A stretch of 15,419 nucleotides of DNA, from assembly GCA_036388295.1 (NCBI GenBank), contig DASVSC010000253.1, forward strand, positions 1 through 15,419. Direction: 5' to 3'. Positions 14,175 to 15,419 of this stretch are shown piece by piece. This stretch comes from RYN-431 sp036388295 (GTDB lineage Bacteria; Planctomycetota; Phycisphaerae; Tepidisphaerales; Tepidisphaeraceae). Made by a program: the position numbers and the translations under genes. Within the stretch, counting starts at the first letter, position 1; every line of letters begins with the position of its first letter. The notes beneath the pieces are model-generated. The model saw only the letters and a list, made by a program, of their open reading frames with translations. It was not told the DNA's origin and ran no database searches.

Positions 14175-15419
14175 TTACCTTCCGGCCGCCGGGCGGAACT
14201 CCACACGAACGCGCGTCTGGGTATCGGCCGGTAGGCTCACGCGGACGTGCGTGATGTTCTCCACCGGCAGCTCTGGCGCCCGCGTCTTATCCGGCTCGGC
14301 CGTCAGAACCGCGCCTTTGGGTTCGATCACGTTCATCTCGACGCGCTGCCCGTTGGATTCGAGAATCGCGCCGCCGCGCTTGGGCGTGACCGTGGCCGGC
14401 GTGTGCAGGTGCCAGACGAACTTAGCGGGGCGGCTGAGGCGGATATCGTCCACGATCGTCGCCACGTCGCCGTCGAGGGTGGCCGTGCGGACGACGGAGC
14501 GGGCGTTCGGGTACGCGTCCGTCATGTTCACGCGCACGGCAGGGCCGCCATTTTCGGCTTTGACCATGTCGGTCCGCGCTTCGACGTCGCCGGGTTGGCT
14601 GTCGTTGCCCGAGGTGAGCGTGTTGTGGCCGGGCGTGCTGCTGCGTAGGTAGTCGTCGCGGCGCGAACCGAGATAGCCGGGCAGATCGTATTCGTCCGGG
14701 CCTAAGTCGACGGCGAAGCGTTCGCCCTGCAGATCGAGCACGAAGTGGCCGAGGTCCAGGTGCGAGTGATGGTCGTCGGTGCTGCCCGTTCGAATCGCCA
14801 GGAACGGGGCGAGGCGGTCCGGCTTCCCGCCGCGCACGGAGTCGCGCAGCACCACGGCCGACCCGAAAACGTAGGGCGGGCCTTTGAACGTGCCACGCTT
14901 GGCTTGGCGTGTAGAGGTCCTTCTGTCGCGGTCGAACCAGAGTAGATCGAAAGCCGACGGATCGTCGCGGTCGGCGGCGGTTTGGAAGCGGGCGTAGTCG
15001 CTGTCGTTGAACTGCGCGGCGTGCCAGAACATCCAGGCGGTATTGCCGAGGGTTTCGCTGCTGTCACCGAAGTTCGCGCTTTTGCCGAGCGGGCCGGTCA
15101 TGGCCAGGCGGTATTCGCCGGCGGCCGCCCAGTTGGCGTACGACGCACGATCGGCATGGCCGGCGAACAGCAGCCGGTCGTCGCCGGCGGCCGACTGCAT
15201 CGCGGCGGCGGCGAAGGTGAGGTAGCGCGTGGCATAACTGTGGTACATCGGCCCCTCGGCCGTCCCGCCGTGGGCGTCGTAGGCGCTCAGGCCGTACCGG
15301 ATCGAAGACAGCGCCTGGGCCATCACCTTCTTCGTCAGGGCCGGCTCTTCTTCCGCGACGGCCAGGCAGGCGACGATCACGCCGCCGTTGCAGACGAGGT
15401 TCCAGTTGTGCTGCGCCCG
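14175..15419 (-). CDS. Heparinase II/III-like polysaccharide lyase family protein, 3' part only
   Basis: The reading frame continues past the right edge, so the N-terminus and start are missing; 414 residues are visible. The first visible segment NWNLVCNGGVIVACLAVAE is typical of the alpha-barrel of heparinase II/III-like enzymes, which cleave or bind uronic-acid polysaccharides. YGLSAYDAHGGTAEGPMYH and the C-terminal-domain motif HSHLDLGHFVLDLQGERFAV with its His and Asp residues are also present, followed by a beta-rich C-terminal domain. The enzyme is usually exported, but the signal peptide would be outside the window. Substrate cannot be deduced. It ends 24 bases from the convergent MFS gene, with no clear terminator between them. 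Confidence 0.9.
   Translation of the reverse strand, partial: RAQHNWNLVCNGGVIVACLAVAEEEPALTKKVMAQALSSIRYGLSAYDAHGGTAEGPMYHSYATRYLTFAAAAMQSAAGDDRLLFAGHADRASYANWAAAGEYRLAMTGPLGKSANFGDSSETLGNTAWMFWHAAQFNDSDYARFQTAADRDDPSAFDLLWFDRDRRTSTRQAKRGTFKGPPYVFGSAVVLRDSVRGGKPDRLAPFLAIRTGSTDDHHSHLDLGHFVLDLQGERFAVDLGPDEYDLPGYLGSRRDDYLRSSTPGHNTLTSGNDSQPGDVEARTDMVKAENGGPAVRVNMTDAYPNARSVVRTATLDGDVATIVDDIRLSRPAKFVWHLHTPATVTPKRGGAILESNGQRVEMNVIEPKGAVLTAEPDKTRAPELPVENITHVRVSLPADTQTRVRVEFRPAAGR

Overview
The window looks like a chromosomal segment of a GC-rich, Gram-negative-type bacterium, most likely a planctomycete. The reasons are the mix of families (a large serine recombinase, a DUF4143 ATPase, a DUF4056 lipoprotein, a heparinase II/III-like protein, small lipoproteins), frequent GTG/TTG starts and AGGAGG-type ribosome binding sites. 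The phylum assignment is an inference from gene content; no rRNA is present.

Region 1 (1-4718) is a small accessory island that ends against a tRNA-Ser(CGA) gene. It holds two short unrecognised genes, a large AAA+ ATPase with a C-terminal nuclease-like domain and a duplicated N-terminal module, and, divergent from it, a large serine recombinase. The last 119 bp of sequence around the recombinase 3' end (4481-4599) recur as a perfect inverted copy at the window's left edge (1-119). The recombinase frame runs on into the 3' end of tRNA-Ser, which keeps its own promoter on the far side. Much of 120-2950 is visibly less GC-rich than the rest, consistent with horizontal acquisition.

Region 2 (4873-5731) is an 851-bp IS5-family insertion sequence with 16-bp terminal inverted repeats and a CTAG target duplication. 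Its transposase is broken, or joined, by a one-base frameshift.

Region 3 (5920-8273, minus strand) carries a DadA-like FAD oxidoreductase and two small paralogous lipoproteins that share an upstream promoter-like motif.

Region 4 (8347-10651) is the conserved rpsB-tsf pair on the minus strand. A long stem-loop built from a 10-bp repeat lies between the two genes, and a terminator-like structure sits in the rpsB leader. Both suggest RNA-level control of S2/EF-Ts expression.

Region 5 (10652-15419) has a one-pass membrane protein, a palindromic intergenic repeat, a DUF4056 lipoprotein divergent from a 14-TM-type MFS transporter, and the 3' part of a heparinase II/III-like gene that runs off the right edge. 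The most interesting part is the compact island: recombinase, unusual ATPase/nuclease, two orphan genes and the inverted recombinase 3' end.
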